A stretch of 64,000 nucleotides of DNA from Desulfonatronum thiosulfatophilum (lineage in GTDB: Bacteria; Desulfobacterota; Desulfovibrionia; Desulfovibrionales; Desulfonatronaceae), in contig NZ_FMXO01000017.1 of NCBI RefSeq assembly GCF_900104215.1, positions 1-64,000 on the forward strand, in the 5' to 3' direction. Numbering within the stretch: the stretch's first letter is position 1; each line of letters begins with the position of its first letter. Position numbers and translations under genes: made by a program. Positions 43,758 through 53,750 of the stretch are shown piece by piece. The notes below the pieces were generated by a model, which was not told where the DNA came from, made no database searches, and saw nothing but the letters and a program-made list of their open reading frames with translations.

Positions 43758-44405
43758 CTATCGCCGCCGTCCGCCCTGCTGTTGTTGGGCCTTGCGTTCC
43801 TCGGCGGCCTTGATCTCCTGCTCGGTTAGTGCGCGGTACACTTGAATGCTGCTTTCGGCTGTAAGGGTTACGGGACCGACGCCGGCCGCGGTTGCGGCGT
43901 TCGGCTGCAATCGCAGACGATCCAGACTGACCAGCCGGTCCAGGCGCGACATTCGATCAAAGAAAGTGATCAGGTTATGGAATTCGCCTCGCATTCGCAG
44001 TTGGACCTCCCGTGATGCGTAAAAATCATGCGCCACCTCGCTCCCCGGCTGAAACAGCAGAAACTCAACCCCCACATCCATTCCCAGCCGCTCGATGGCC
44101 GCCAGAAGCCGCTCGCGTTCCTGCGCGTCTGCGGGAAGCAGCATTTTGGCCAACAGCAACTCGTACTCGCGGGCAGCCATTTCTTCCTGCAACTCCGGCA
44201 ACCGGGCGGCCAGGCGTCGATTGGCCGCGATGGAGTTTTCCAGACTCTGGATCTCCTGCTCCAGCTGCGTTGTCCGCTCCAGCTTGGGCATGAAGGAGAA
44301 AAAGGCGTAACCGCCGAGAGTGCCGACGACCAGAACGATCAATATCAACAGTTTGTGGAGCTTGCTCAGCGTCTCAAGACGTTGCGTCAGGGCCTGGCTA
44401 TCCAT
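43758..44405 (-). CDS. pilO: type IV pilus inner-membrane protein PilO
   Basis: 215 residues from ATG 44405, which overlaps the pilN stop. One membrane segment (LHKLLILIVLVVGTLGGYAF) is followed by a coiled coil (about 45-95: EQEIQSLENSIAANRRLA) and a ferredoxin-like domain (GVEFLLFQPG, MRGEFHNLITFFDRMSRL). It pairs with PilN to link PilM to PilP/Q. The C-terminus is glutamine-rich and basic. Confidence 0.9.
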   Translation of the reverse strand: MDSQALTQRLETLSKLHKLLILIVLVVGTLGGYAFFSFMPKLERTTQLEQEIQSLENSIAANRRLAARLPELQEEMAAREYELLLAKMLLPADAQERERLLAAIERLGMDVGVEFLLFQPGSEVAHDFYASREVQLRMRGEFHNLITFFDRMSRLDRLVSLDRLRLQPNAATAAGVGPVTLTAESSIQVYRALTEQEIKAAEERKAQQQQGGRRR

Positions 44406-44982
44406 AATTCGCCTCCCGTTGATAATACTCGTCAGGCGGCGGGCCAAAGGTGATCCGGAAGTGAAATTCCACCAAGGTCAACCCCTGGACTTCGCGGCGC
44501 AGAGTCCGCTCGGTCACGACTCCCCGCACGAAATCGGAGGTCCGCAAGATCTCGACATATGCTGCGAACGACTGATTATCCATGGCCACGCCCTTGAGCT
44601 GGAGAGCGCCGTTGTGGTCCAACTGGAATGTTTCGAACCAGATCCGGTCCTCGGGAAGCAGTGAGATCAAGGCGTCGATATAGCGTACCGGAAGCGTTTG
44701 AATGCTTCGGATGCCGGTGATAATTTCAATCTTGGAGGCAACAGCCTTGATCTCATTCTCCATCCGCCGAACCTGGGCGACTTCGGCTGTCAGCGCCCTG
44801 TTTTCAACCTGTCTTGCTTCGTGCACTCTTTCGAGATCGGACAGCTTGGCACTGACCCAAAGATGGGACAAGAGGATGGCGCCGCCCACCAGAACCAAAG
44901 CAAACACCAGGGCTCCCAGATCCAGCCGCAGGGTGGATATTCTGGGTCGCTTTTCCGGCGGCAATAAGTTGATGCGGATCAT
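44398..44982 (-). CDS. pilN: type IV pilus inner-membrane protein PilN
   Basis: 194 residues. The short cytoplasmic tail starts MIRINLLPPEKR, the conserved INLLP motif that docks into PilM. A membrane segment (LGALVFALVLVGGAILLSHL), a coiled coil and a periplasmic domain follow. It overlaps pilM by 4 nt and pilO by 8 nt. Confidence 0.93.
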   Translation of the reverse strand: MIRINLLPPEKRPRISTLRLDLGALVFALVLVGGAILLSHLWVSAKLSDLERVHEARQVENRALTAEVAQVRRMENEIKAVASKIEIITGIRSIQTLPVRYIDALISLLPEDRIWFETFQLDHNGALQLKGVAMDNQSFAAYVEILRTSDFVRGVVTERTLRREVQGLTLVEFHFRITFGPPPDEYYQREANYG

Positions 44983-46037
44983 TTTACGGCCTCCCGCAAC
45001 GCCAGTCCGGTGGCCACGGCGTACTGGGGTCCCACGGCCCGCAGATAAGCGTGATCAAACCGGGAAACGTCCGGTTCGAGTTTACGCCAGGGATCAAGAT
45101 ACTGTACATCCATTTCCAGATCCCTGGCCAGCTTGTCCCGCAATCCGGAAAGCAGGCTTCCGCCGCCCGCCAAAAACAAAGTGGCGGCAGGTTTGGAACC
45201 GGGTGACGATCCAAGATAGAAACCGATCAACCGGCGAACCTCGGATGCCCAGGAAGCGAATACGTCGTCCAGCTCGTCTTCCATGGCGGCAACCTCTGTC
45301 GCCGGCATCTCGCCAGGGCCGTTGATTTTCATTTTTTCGCATTCGGCCTTGGTACGGTTCAACAGCTTTGCCAGCCGATCCGTCAGCTGCTGCCCACCAA
45401 TGCTCAATTCCCGATGAAAAACCAACTGATTCTTCCAAACCACGCAGAACACGCTTAAGTGTCCGCCAATATCCAGAAGATAATGGGGCTCATCGGCATA
45501 TTCCGGGTAATTGAATTCAAAGCAATTGCTCAAGGCAAAGGCGTCCACATCCATCACCCGGACCTCCAGCCCGGCCTTGGTCAGAATGAGAAGGCGCTCT
45601 TCCACCTCACGCTTCTTGCTGGCCACCAGGAGAATGTCCGTTGTCCCTTCCTTGGAGCCCAGGCCGAGATTTTGATGGTCCAGATAGACGTCCTGAAGAT
45701 CGAAGGGAATGTATTGCTTGGCTTCCTTGGCCAGAAAGAGTTCCATGTTTGTCGCGGCCTCGGTGGAGATATTCACTTTCTTGACGATCACCGCATGTCC
45801 GGTCATCGCGGAAACGACGCTTTTTTCCCGGATCTCCAGATTTCGCCAGAGTTCTGCCAGCCTGTCCGCGGCCTTTTCTCCCTTGTCCATGTCGCCGATA
45901 GCCAGCGGCAGTCGGCCGATCCGGCTCAATTGCGGTTTCTTGCGGCGCAGGTCCAGAGCAACAACTTTGATCCAGCCGCTGCCGAGGTCCACGCCCGGAG
46001 GAGGACCTTTTTTTCGGAACTCAATGGTAATTGCCAA
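44979..46037 (-). CDS. pilM: type IV pilus actin-like ATPase PilM
   Basis: 352 residues with the actin-like nucleotide fold: GVDLGSGWIKVVAL near the N-terminus, DVDAFALSNCFEF, then LLDIGGHLSVFCVV with phosphate-2 motif, and LAGGGSLLSGLRDKL. It is the cytoplasmic ring protein that recruits PilN. First gene of pilMNOPQ, so its promoter should lie between 46038 and 46085, overlapping the end of uspA, unless it is co-transcribed with uspA. Confidence 0.93.
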   Translation of the reverse strand: MAITIEFRKKGPPPGVDLGSGWIKVVALDLRRKKPQLSRIGRLPLAIGDMDKGEKAADRLAELWRNLEIREKSVVSAMTGHAVIVKKVNISTEAATNMELFLAKEAKQYIPFDLQDVYLDHQNLGLGSKEGTTDILLVASKKREVEERLLILTKAGLEVRVMDVDAFALSNCFEFNYPEYADEPHYLLDIGGHLSVFCVVWKNQLVFHRELSIGGQQLTDRLAKLLNRTKAECEKMKINGPGEMPATEVAAMEDELDDVFASWASEVRRLIGFYLGSSPGSKPAATLFLAGGGSLLSGLRDKLARDLEMDVQYLDPWRKLEPDVSRFDHAYLRAVGPQYAVATGLALREAVK

Positions 46038-46085
46038 GAACTTACTCCAAAAAGACTTGTCTCGCGGCCGAAACCGCGCGCGGGA

Positions 46086-46550
46086 TCATTTGTTTGGAAA
46101 GTGAACGGCGCAGAATGGTCGCAAGGTCAACACAGGACAATTGGCGGCTTTGACGACCTTTTCCGCGACGGATCCGAACAAGATCCGGTCAATGCCCTTG
46201 CGGCCGTGGGTCCCCATGACGATCATGTCCACATTTTCCTCGTCCGCGCATTTGACGATTTCCTCCGCGGCATACCCGCTGACCACGCGTCCGGTTACGC
46301 TCACATCCGGAAGGTATTGGGAAATGAACGCTTCCATGCTCTGCTCGGCACCGGTGACTATTTCGCCGACAAAGGTCTCGATGGAGTTCGGAGGGACATG
46401 GAAGCTGACGTACTGGTTCAATGAAGGGGCCGAGTACAACAAAATCACTTCAGCGCCAAAGGCCTTGGACAGTGAATGCGCATACTCCGCCACCATGGGG
46501 CTGACTTCAGAAAAATCAATGGCGCAAAGAATTTTTTTCATCTCTACCAT
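46086..46550 (-). CDS. universal stress protein (UspA family)
   Basis: 154 residues starting ATG 46550, eight nt after AGGAGG. The ATP-binding GTHGRKGIDRILFGSVAEKVV matches the G-2x-G-9x-G(S/T) signature. KILCAIDFSEVSPMVAEYAHSL is the usual first strand and helix. A soluble cytoplasmic protein linked to stress resistance. Same strand as pilM, 49 nt upstream. Confidence 0.92.
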   Translation of the reverse strand: MVEMKKILCAIDFSEVSPMVAEYAHSLSKAFGAEVILLYSAPSLNQYVSFHVPPNSIETFVGEIVTGAEQSMEAFISQYLPDVSVTGRVVSGYAAEEIVKCADEENVDMIVMGTHGRKGIDRILFGSVAEKVVKAANCPVLTLRPFCAVHFPNK

Positions 46551-47181
46551 CACCATTACCTCCTGCGTTAGATGCGGACCTGGAATACGTATGGCATACT
46601 CGGTTCAGTTTGGTAAACCATGTTTCTGGTGGGCAGTTTCTGCAGGCGCCTCAGGGGATCCATACCTTTAACAAATTGAATGCCAAGTTCTCCTGAGTCG
46701 CGGCCCGGAAACAGAAAAGGAATTTGTAGCAACATAAATTATTATTTGAGTCCATGCTAAATTACCTGAAACCGATAATGCGTTCATTTGCCACTAATGT
46801 CCATTTTTTTCCCGCTTGCTGGTTTCAGGGTTGGCAAAGCGGCCTTACGAGGCTGATCATCATTTTCAGGCATCGGTTTCGATCAGCTTGATTTGAATTT
46901 CGGAATGCAAAAAATATTGAAAAAGCTTCAAAACTAGCGCACATTGCAGCGAGAAGAAGCGTAATCCCGGCGATGCCTCAAGCGTCGCCGGCTTTGGGAC
47001 CTATTCGGGCATCGACGTTGACGTCCGATCATTATGTAAAGAATCGATCTCTTTCCATTGCCGAAAAACGCTCGCACTTTCAAGTATCCAGTCAAAAAAT
47101 GCTGCGAGGCGAGCGAGGCATGACAATGCCGGGTGATTGCCAGGAACGTTAAGCGTATCCAGGATTTTCTTTTATTTCATG
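46551..47181. other. gene-free region right of uspA
   Basis: About 630 bp with no recognisable gene. A perfect 7-bp hairpin, CCGGCGA ... TCGCCGG, lies at 46967-46991 without a T-run. The promoter of uspA should be near 46560-46640. Confidence 0.4.
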
Positions 47182-47403
47182 GCAACTACGCAGCCAAGTT
47201 CGATGAAAACTGGAACGAGTCCGGGTTGCCCTGATTTTGCGGTCTCGCATGTTTGACTGGGCCAGGATCGTTCACCGAACCATTGCCGGACGCCTGGAGC
47301 ACAAAATGATGTTTATTCGAGCAATGGTTCGAAGTTACGAAGCCGGAGAAGGAGTTTGCGAGGCCGCAAAATCAAGGCGACCCGGACTCAGCTGAATAGT
47401 TGC
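47182..47403 (+). mobile_element. MITE copy 2 with perfect 8-bp target duplication
   Basis: 222 bp from GCAACTACGCAGC to GCTGAATAGTTGC, with inner arms GATTTTGCGGTCTCGC and GCGAGGCCGCAAAATC. ATTTCATG occurs at 47174-47181 and again at 47404-47411, a perfect 8-bp target duplication. The right-hand copy of the duplication contains a possible start codon of the next gene, so the element landed at its 5' end. Confidence 0.87.
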
Positions 47404-47408
47404 ATTTC

Positions 47409-48311
47409 ATGCGAAAATCTCTGTCGTTTTTAAGAAAAACTGGAAGCCAGGTCATGCGTATTGCCGATTACGAAAAGCACATTCAGTCCGAGACCAGCGC
47501 TCGCCGGTATCTGTTGAAATTCTGCTGGAAAAACCACCAGCGCTTCTGTCCCCGCTGCAGACAACGCAGGAATTATCCCTTGACCGACGGCCGACGCCGT
47601 TGCGCCCAATGCGCCTACACATATCATGACTTTACCGGCCGCTGGATCAACAATTGCGACCTGAAAAGCCGGGAGTGGCTACGACTCATCAAACTCTTCG
47701 AACTCGACCTGACTGTCCTGGCCATGACCAAGGAGATGGATCTGGCCTACAACACCGTCTACAAGGCCATCACGACCATCCGTTGCGCCATTGCGGCCAA
47801 TGCCATCGATGCGCGGGATTTTTTCGGCTCTGAGCGCAGCATAGAACTGAAGACCTCCGGAAGGGTTCTGACAGTTAAGCCCTGCAGCAATCTTACGACC
47901 CCGGTCTTCGGAGTAATTGAGCATTCCGGACTGGCTTTTGTCGACCTCGTGCCGGGCTTGCATCCGGAAACGGTCTTCCATTTCCACCAGAACTTCGGCC
48001 TGCGCCTGGGCCACTGGGGAAAGACATATTTCAGCGCACCGTATCAACGCTACCATGCCCTGCTGTTCTGCTCGCCCCAACCTCCCCCCAGGTTCATGGA
48101 ATTCGCCTTGTCTCCGGAAACGGGCGAAACAACAAAAACACCAGAGTTTTTAGGCTACCTCCTGGGCAAGATTCGCCGCTACCGCGGCCTTTCTCCGGAA
48201 AAATTCCCCCTGTACGTCAAGGAACTGGAGGCCCGCTACAACAATCGCGACCAGGATATATTCGAATTGTCCGCAAGCCTGCTTTGCCGGTTTGTGCCAA
48301 AATTTGCGTAA
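47409..48311 (+). CDS. IS1595-like transposase-derived protein lacking DDE residues
   Basis: About 300 residues from ATG 47409 or, better, ATG 47454 (AAGCCAGGTC upstream). A zinc ribbon (FCPRCRQRRNYPLTDGRRRCAQCAYT) and helix-turn-helix resemble IS1595/ISXO2 transposases, and TTPVFGVIEHSG and YNNRDQDIFELSASLLCRF follow the family pattern. Where DDE acidic residues are expected I read IELKTSG and YFSAPYQRYHAL, with no Asp or Glu. It has no IS ends of its own. It may be a dead remnant kept by chance or a domesticated DNA-binding protein. Confidence 0.6.
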   Translation: MRKSLSFLRKTGSQVMRIADYEKHIQSETSARRYLLKFCWKNHQRFCPRCRQRRNYPLTDGRRRCAQCAYTYHDFTGRWINNCDLKSREWLRLIKLFELDLTVLAMTKEMDLAYNTVYKAITTIRCAIAANAIDARDFFGSERSIELKTSGRVLTVKPCSNLTTPVFGVIEHSGLAFVDLVPGLHPETVFHFHQNFGLRLGHWGKTYFSAPYQRYHALLFCSPQPPPRFMEFALSPETGETTKTPEFLGYLLGKIRRYRGLSPEKFPLYVKELEARYNNRDQDIFELSASLLCRFVPKFA

Positions 48312-48657
48312 TCAGAACAGTTGTTGACCTGCAGTCCATTTCATTCCATTATTCGATATAGGATCGAAACCATTACACCCTGGATTGAAACGCTATGTCC
48401 CCGAACCAACCCCTTGCATCAACCCTGCCTTTTTTCGGGCTCGGCTTTCAGCTCGAACCGCTGTTGGTGCGGACGAAAGTTCGGCTTCGTAATGCTTTCT
48501 TGCGGGCGTGCCGGAGCATATTGCTTCATTTTCATTTAGCCGGCCATAGGAACATGATTTTCTGCCAGGCCTATGGATACGATCTTTTGGTTTTTCAGGC
48601 TCGGGAAATACGAGGTCAGTGAGTTCTTCCGTCAACCGTTTCAGGTAAGGAGGCTGT
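48312..48657 (+). promoter_or_regulatory. fdhAB upstream region
   Basis: 346 bp before fdhA with no gene. It ends in AGGAGGCTGT, a strong ribosome site. Inverted CATAGG/CCTATG (about 48545-48575) is a possible operator, with CATAGGAACATG nearby. I see no molybdenum-cofactor riboswitch that I could defend. Confidence 0.4.
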
Positions 48658-51600
48658 ATGCAGATTACCCGCAGAAACTTTTTAAAATTCTCGGCCGTGG
48701 CCGGCTCGGCGCTGGCCTTCGGTGGTTTGGGGTTTGATCTCAAACCCACCGTAGCCAGGGCGCAGTTGCTGAAACTGCAGGAGGCCAAGGAAACAACTTC
48801 CATTTGCTGCTACTGTTCCGTGGGCTGTGGCTTGCTGATTCACACAGCCCAGAGCGGACCCGACAAGGACCGGGCCATCAACATTGAAGGCGACCCGGAC
48901 CATCCCATCAACGAAGGTTCGTTGTGCGCCAAGGGCGCGTCATTGCTGCAGCTTGTCGAGAACGAAAACAGAATTTCCAAAGTCCTGTACCGCGCCCCCA
49001 ACTCCGACAAGTTCGAGGAAAGATCCTGGGATTGGGCTCTGGACCGAATTGCCCGGAACGTCAAGGATGCCCGTGATCTGACATTCATTGAGAAAAACGC
49101 CATGGGGCAGGTCGTCAACCGCACCAACGGCATCGCCCATACCGGCTCCGCAGCTCTGGACAACGAGGAGTGCTGGTATCTTTCATCCCTGATGCGTTGC
49201 CTTGGCCTGGTGTACATAGAACACCAGGCCCGGATCTGACACAGCGCCACTGTAGCGGCTCTGGGAGAGTCGTTCGGACGCGGTGTTATGACCAATCACT
49301 ACATCGACCTGATGAACAGTGATTGCATTCTGATGATGGGCGCCAACCCTGCTGAAAATCACCCCATCTCCTTCAAGTGGGTGATGAAGGCCAAGGAAAA
49401 GGGCGCCACCCTGATCAACGTCGATCCCCGCTTCAACAGGACTTCATCCAAGTCCGACCTGTACATGCCCATGCGCTCCGGAACGGACATCCCGATTCTT
49501 GGCGGCATGATCAAGTACATCCTGGACAACGAGCTGTACTTCAAGGACTACGTCCTTAACTACACCAACGCCAGCTTCCTGGTAAATCCTGAATTCGGTT
49601 TCGATGACGGACTGTTCACCGGTTTCAATCCCCAGACTTCGACCTACGACAAAACCACCTGGTCTTTCCAGATGGATGACCAGGGCATCCCCAAAAAAGA
49701 TCCCAGCCTCCAGGATCCGAACTGCGTCTTCCAGCTGATGAAAAAGCACTACGAGCGCTACACCATGGATATCGTCGTTGAAACGGCGGCTACGCCCAGG
49801 GATCAGCTCGAAGAGTTCTACAAGACCTTCGCGGCCACTGGCGCTCCGGACAAGTCCGGGACCATCATGTACGCCATGGGCTGGACCCAGCACACCACCG
49901 GCGCGCAGGTCATCCGCACCATGGCCATGATCCAGCTCCTGCTGGGCAACATGGGCATGGCCGGCGGCGGCGTGAACGCCTTGCGCGGCGAATCCAACGT
50001 TCAGGGTTCCACGGACCAGGCGCTGCTCTTTCACATCATTCCCGGCTACAACCCTGCTCCCCGCTCCACCATGGCCACCTTCGCGGATTACCAGAAAGCC
50101 ACCACCCCGGTGACCAACGATCCGAAAAGCGCCAACTGGTGGCAGAATCGGCCCAAGTACGTGGCCAGCCTGCTCAAGGCCATGTACCCCGATCAGGATC
50201 CGGACGTGAGCTACAACTACATGCCCAAGCTGGATCCCGGCCAGAACGCATCCTGGTTGGTTCTCTTCGACCACATGCTCCAAGGCCAGTTCAAGGGCTA
50301 CTTTGCCTGGGGGCAGAATCCGGCCGCCTGCGGCGCGGACTCCAACAAGACCAGAAACGCTTTGGCCCAGCTGGACTGGCTGGTGGTGGTCAACCTCTTC
50401 GACAACGAAACCGCCTCCTTCTGGAGAGGCCCGAACATGGACCCGGCCAAGGTCAAAACCGAGGTCATCGTCCTGCCGCCCGCGGTCTGGTGCGAAAAGG
50501 AAGGCTCCATTTCCAACTCCGGCCGCTGGGTCCAGTGGCGCTACGCCGGTCCCAAGCCCATGGGCGACTGCATCCCTGACGGCGACATGGCCCTGGAGCT
50601 GGTGCGCAGGATCCGCGCCCTGTATGAAAAAGAAGGCGGCGCTTTCCCGGATCCGATCATGAACTTCAACACCGCGGGCGTTACCAATCCGGACAAGAAG
50701 TTCCCGCACGACTTCGATCCGCACCGCGTGGCCAAGCTGCTCAACGGGTACTTCGTCAAGGACGTGAAGATCGGCGACACCACCCATAAGGCTGGAACCC
50801 AGGTTCCCAACTTCACCGCGCTCCAGGCCGACGGCTCCACTGCCTGCGGCAACTGGGTCTACAGCGGCTGCTACACCGAAGCCGGAAACATGATGGCCCG
50901 CCGCGACAAGACCCAGACCGAAATGCAAGCCAATATCGGCATCTTCCCGGCCTGGTCCTGGGCTTGGCCCTTGAACCGACGCATTGTCTACAATAGGGCC
51001 TCCTGTGATCCGCAGGGCAAGCCCTATGCTCCGCACAAGGCGGTCATCGCCTGGGACGGCAGCAAGTGGGTAGGCGACATACCTGACGGCGGATGGGCGC
51101 CCGGAGAACGGCACCCCTTCATCATGCAGGCTGAGGGCGTTGGCAGGCTGTTCGGACCGGGAATGGCCGACGGCCCCTTCCCGGAACACTTCGAGGCCAT
51201 GGAATGCCCCTTCGAAGAGCATCCCTTCTCCACCCGGCTGCACAACCCAACAGCCCTTGAATTCGTGGGCGAGGCCGTCAAACGTGCGGTGTGCGATCCT
51301 CGCTATCCCTTTATCGGCACGACATACCGGGTGACCGAGCACTGGCAGTCCGGGGTCATGACCCGCTGGACTCCCTGGTTGATTGAACAAATGCCGCAGA
51401 ACTTCGTGGAGATTGATCCGGAACTGGGCAAACTCCGAGGCATTGAAAGCGGCGACTTGGTAATTGTCGAGAATATGCGCGGCCAGATCAAGGCCGTGGC
51501 CATCGTGACTCCCCGGCTGCAACCGATGAAGGTCATGGGCCAGACCATCCACATGGTCGGAACCACATGGCACTACGGCTGGGTTCATCCAAGAGACGGC

Positions 51601-51696
51601 GGGGATTCAGCGAACCTGCTGACACCGTCGGTGGGCGATCCCAACACCTTCATCCCAGAGACCAAAACATTCATGGTCAACATCAGAAAGGCTTAA
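48658..51696 (+). CDS. fdhA: formate dehydrogenase catalytic subunit, selenocysteine-containing
   Basis: 1012 residues if TGA 49237-49239 is read as selenocysteine (residue 194, context ARI-Sec-HSATVAAL). Twin-arginine signal TRRNFLKFSAVAG sends it to the periplasm. A 4Fe-4S site, CCYCSVGCGL with a later CAKG, precedes the molybdopterin domains. Bis-MGD-binding and C-terminal beta-barrel domains end with GTTWHYGWVHP. It oxidises formate to CO2 with electrons passing to FdhB and then cytochrome c. Split into two frames only by the UGA; the SECIS is present. Confidence 0.95.
49254..49274 (+). promoter_or_regulatory. bacterial SECIS of fdhA
   Basis: AGCGGCTCT-GGG-AGAGTCGTT forms a nine-pair stem (some G-U) with a GGG triloop that starts 22 nt after the UGA at 49237-49239. 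It should bind SelB to recode the UGA. Confidence 0.7.
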
Positions 51697-51709
51697 GGAG
51701 GAGTGCGCG

Positions 51710-52435
51710 ATGCAAGGTAAAACATTCTTTATCGATCTGACCAAGTGTACTGCCTGCCGGGGCTGCCAAGTGGCCTGCAAGCAGTGGAAAAAACTGCCGG
51801 CAGAGGAAACCAGGAACTGGGGTTCTTTTCAGAATCCCAAGGATCTGACCTTCAATACCTATAAACTGGTTCGCTTTACTGAAGTCATGGAAGGGGAGAA
51901 ATTCAGGCAATGGTATTTCTTCCCGGATCAATGCCGCCATTGCATTTACCCGCCTTGCAAGATGGTCGGGGACATGTACGACGACAAAGCTATTCTTCAG
52001 GATGAAGAAACCGGTGCCGTGCTCTTCACTGAGCATACCCGGAATCTGGATTTCGAGGAAATCAGGATGTCCTGCCCCTATGACATTCCACGCTTGGACG
52101 AGGACTCGTTGATCCAAAGCAAGTGCGATATGTGTTTCGACAGGGTCCAGAACGGCATGTTGCCGGCCTGTGTTCTGAGTTGTCCCACGGGAACCATGAA
52201 CTTCGGTGAACGCGACGCCATGATGGAACTGGCGAACAAGCGTCTCGAAGAAGTCCGCAAGATCAGACCCGAGGCGGTTCTTGCCGATGCGCGAGACCTG
52301 CGGGTGGTCTTCCTTTGCGAGGAAAGTCCGCGCGCATATCACCGATATGCCGTGGCATCCGCGGACGTACCGACTATCAGTCGCAAAGCCGCGTTGGCCA
52401 AGGTGGTTGCACCGGCCAAACGGATATTCGGGTAA
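51710..52435 (+). CDS. fdhB: formate dehydrogenase iron-sulfur subunit
   Basis: 241 residues. Four 4Fe-4S clusters are indicated: CTACRGCQVACK, CRHCIYPPCK, a CPYDIP site, and CDMCFDRVQNGMLPACVLSCPTG. It has no signal and is expected to ride with FdhA through the Tat pathway. It takes electrons from FdhA. No cytochrome b subunit follows, so electrons probably go to a periplasmic cytochrome c. ATG 51710 follows AGGAGGAGTGCG. Confidence 0.95.
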   Translation: MQGKTFFIDLTKCTACRGCQVACKQWKKLPAEETRNWGSFQNPKDLTFNTYKLVRFTEVMEGEKFRQWYFFPDQCRHCIYPPCKMVGDMYDDKAILQDEETGAVLFTEHTRNLDFEEIRMSCPYDIPRLDEDSLIQSKCDMCFDRVQNGMLPACVLSCPTGTMNFGERDAMMELANKRLEEVRKIRPEAVLADARDLRVVFLCEESPRAYHRYAVASADVPTISRKAALAKVVAPAKRIFG

Positions 52436-52484
52436 TCAGTTTCGGGACCGCATCAAGCGGTCCCGGGACTTTCTCTTTTTCGAA

Positions 52485-52520
52485 ACAAAGGCCGGAGCCC
52501 TCAGGGGCTCCGGCCTTTGT
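52485..52520 (+). terminator. terminator of fdhAB
   Basis: ACAAAGGCCGGAGCCC (52485-52500) and GGGCTCCGGCCTTTGT (52505-52520) form a perfect 16-bp hairpin. A second small hairpin (GGGACCGCATCAAGCGGTCCC) lies just before it at about 52444-52464. Confidence 0.82.
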
Positions 52521-52633
52521 CATTTCAGTCAGGAGCAATCAGATTATGCGCTAAGAGTACGAAGGTTGGGTTCGTCTTTCGCGGCCTGCCTCTCCCTTCG
52601 TGATCTTCGTGCCCTTCCTGGAGATAAAGAGAC

Positions 52634-52844
52634 GTAATTATTCAGCATGTTCTAAAGTACACAAATTGTCCGGCTTGCCTTGATTTTGCGGTCTCGCATG
52701 TTTGACTGAGCCAGGATTCGTTCATCAAACCATTGCCTAGCATTTGAAGCTCCAAATGCTGTTTATTCACGCAATGGATTGATGTTGCGAAGCCGGTGCG
52801 AGGCCGCAAAATCAAGGCAAGCCGGACCTCAGCTGAGTAGTTAC
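52634..52844 (+). mobile_element. MITE copy 3, decayed target duplication
   Basis: 211 bp from GTAATTATTCAGC to GCTGAGTAGTTAC with inner arms TTGATTTTGCGGTCTCGCA and TGCGAGGCCGCAAAATCAA. Flanks AAAGAGAC (52626-52633) and ATAGAGTC (52845-52852) agree at six of eight positions. It lies between fdhAB and the convergent lipoprotein gene. Confidence 0.82.
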
Positions 52845-52897
52845 ATAGAGTCTACATGGACTCAGAAAAACATGTTGCACAGAAATTGCTGAAATGG

Positions 52898-53221
52898 CTA
52901 TGAAACTCTTTCAAAAGCGATGGGGCCGACGCCGGGTATCACTATCCGCAACGTTGACCTGTCCACGATCTCTCCGACGATCACTCCTCCTGTCTGCGTA
53001 TGCAGCCAAAGCTCCCCGTCCCGTTGCTGCCAGCGAAAGGCGACCATGTCCATGTCCGTTTCCCATGTTCCCTGTCCGGAAGGTTTGAGTTCCAGCAGGA
53101 TAAACAACGCCGCTTGCGAAGAGCTTTGATATTTTCCCTCCAGGTACGAAGGATCCGCGCAGGCGCCGCTGAATAATGCGACACACGCCAGTGCAACGAA
53201 CATGAGCCAAAATTTTCGCAT
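52898..53221 (-). CDS. small lipoprotein
   Basis: 107 residues. Signal peptide with FVALACVALFSGAC, the Cys at residue 21 fitting a slightly atypical lipobox. The mature part is beta-rich (YLEGKYQSS, FILLELKPSGQGTWET, GVIVGEIVDRSTLRIVIPG). No family is recognised. It is the last gene of the sensor/redox operon. Confidence 0.75.
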   Translation of the reverse strand: MRKFWLMFVALACVALFSGACADPSYLEGKYQSSSQAALFILLELKPSGQGTWETDMDMVAFRWQQRDGELWLHTQTGGVIVGEIVDRSTLRIVIPGVGPIAFERVS

Positions 53222-53270
53222 GGAGTACCTCGCACAACCGCCGGCGAATCTTCATCGCCTGCATCCACGT

Positions 53271-53750
53271 TTACGCCATTTTCTCAAGCTTGGATGTAAA
53301 ATGGTTTTCCAGGTGGAGTATCTTATCGAAAAAAAAGATGTGCACCGTCATGGCAACCCAGATCACGTCCCGAACCGCGGTCCGCCAGGAGATGGGATCA
53401 TCCACGCTGGTGAAACACCCGCATGGTATGGGTGAACCGCGCCAGAGATTGATCGTCACGGCGACGGTGAAGACGACCAGCAGGCCCCCGATGATCGTTA
53501 CCGCGGATTTTGCCCGAAAACCGACAACCAGAAGCACTCCGCAGACCAGCTCCAACCAGGGCATGAATATGGCCAGAAAATTGACCGACCAGTAGGGCGC
53601 CAACTGATAGCTGGCGATGGTCTCGGCGAACTCGGCCGGATAATTGATCTTGTACATGCTTGCATAGATGAACAATGCCCCGATATACAATCGAAGAGCC
53701 AGGGCCACATATTCATGAGTAAGGATCCGGATCAAGAGATTTCGGTTCAT
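53271..53750 (-). CDS. MauE/DoxX-like membrane protein
   Basis: 159 residues from ATG 53750, overlapping the upstream stop. Four membrane helices; LRLYIGALFIYASMYKINYPAEF and PWLELVCGVLLVVGF are typical of DoxX/MauE redox proteins. Between helices 3 and 4 a CGCF motif (IPCGCFTSVDDPISW) is present, as in MauE-like proteins that support disulfide or haem/redox maturation. Sits directly after a rhodanese-type sensor protein and a thioredoxin-like gene. Confidence 0.8.
   Translation of the reverse strand: MNRNLLIRILTHEYVALALRLYIGALFIYASMYKINYPAEFAETIASYQLAPYWSVNFLAIFMPWLELVCGVLLVVGFRAKSAVTIIGGLLVVFTVAVTINLWRGSPIPCGCFTSVDDPISWRTAVRDVIWVAMTVHIFFFDKILHLENHFTSKLEKMA

Noticed and set aside
46967-46991. 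Hairpin as a terminator
   Set aside because: Seven-pair stem but no T-run on either strand and no gene ending nearby.
48312-48657. Molybdenum-cofactor riboswitch before fdhA
   Set aside because: No recognisable conserved core; only a weak inverted repeat is seen.
49444-51588. 714-codon minus-strand frame
   Set aside because: Antisense shadow of GC-rich fdhA; it lacks membrane or domain signatures and a ribosome site.
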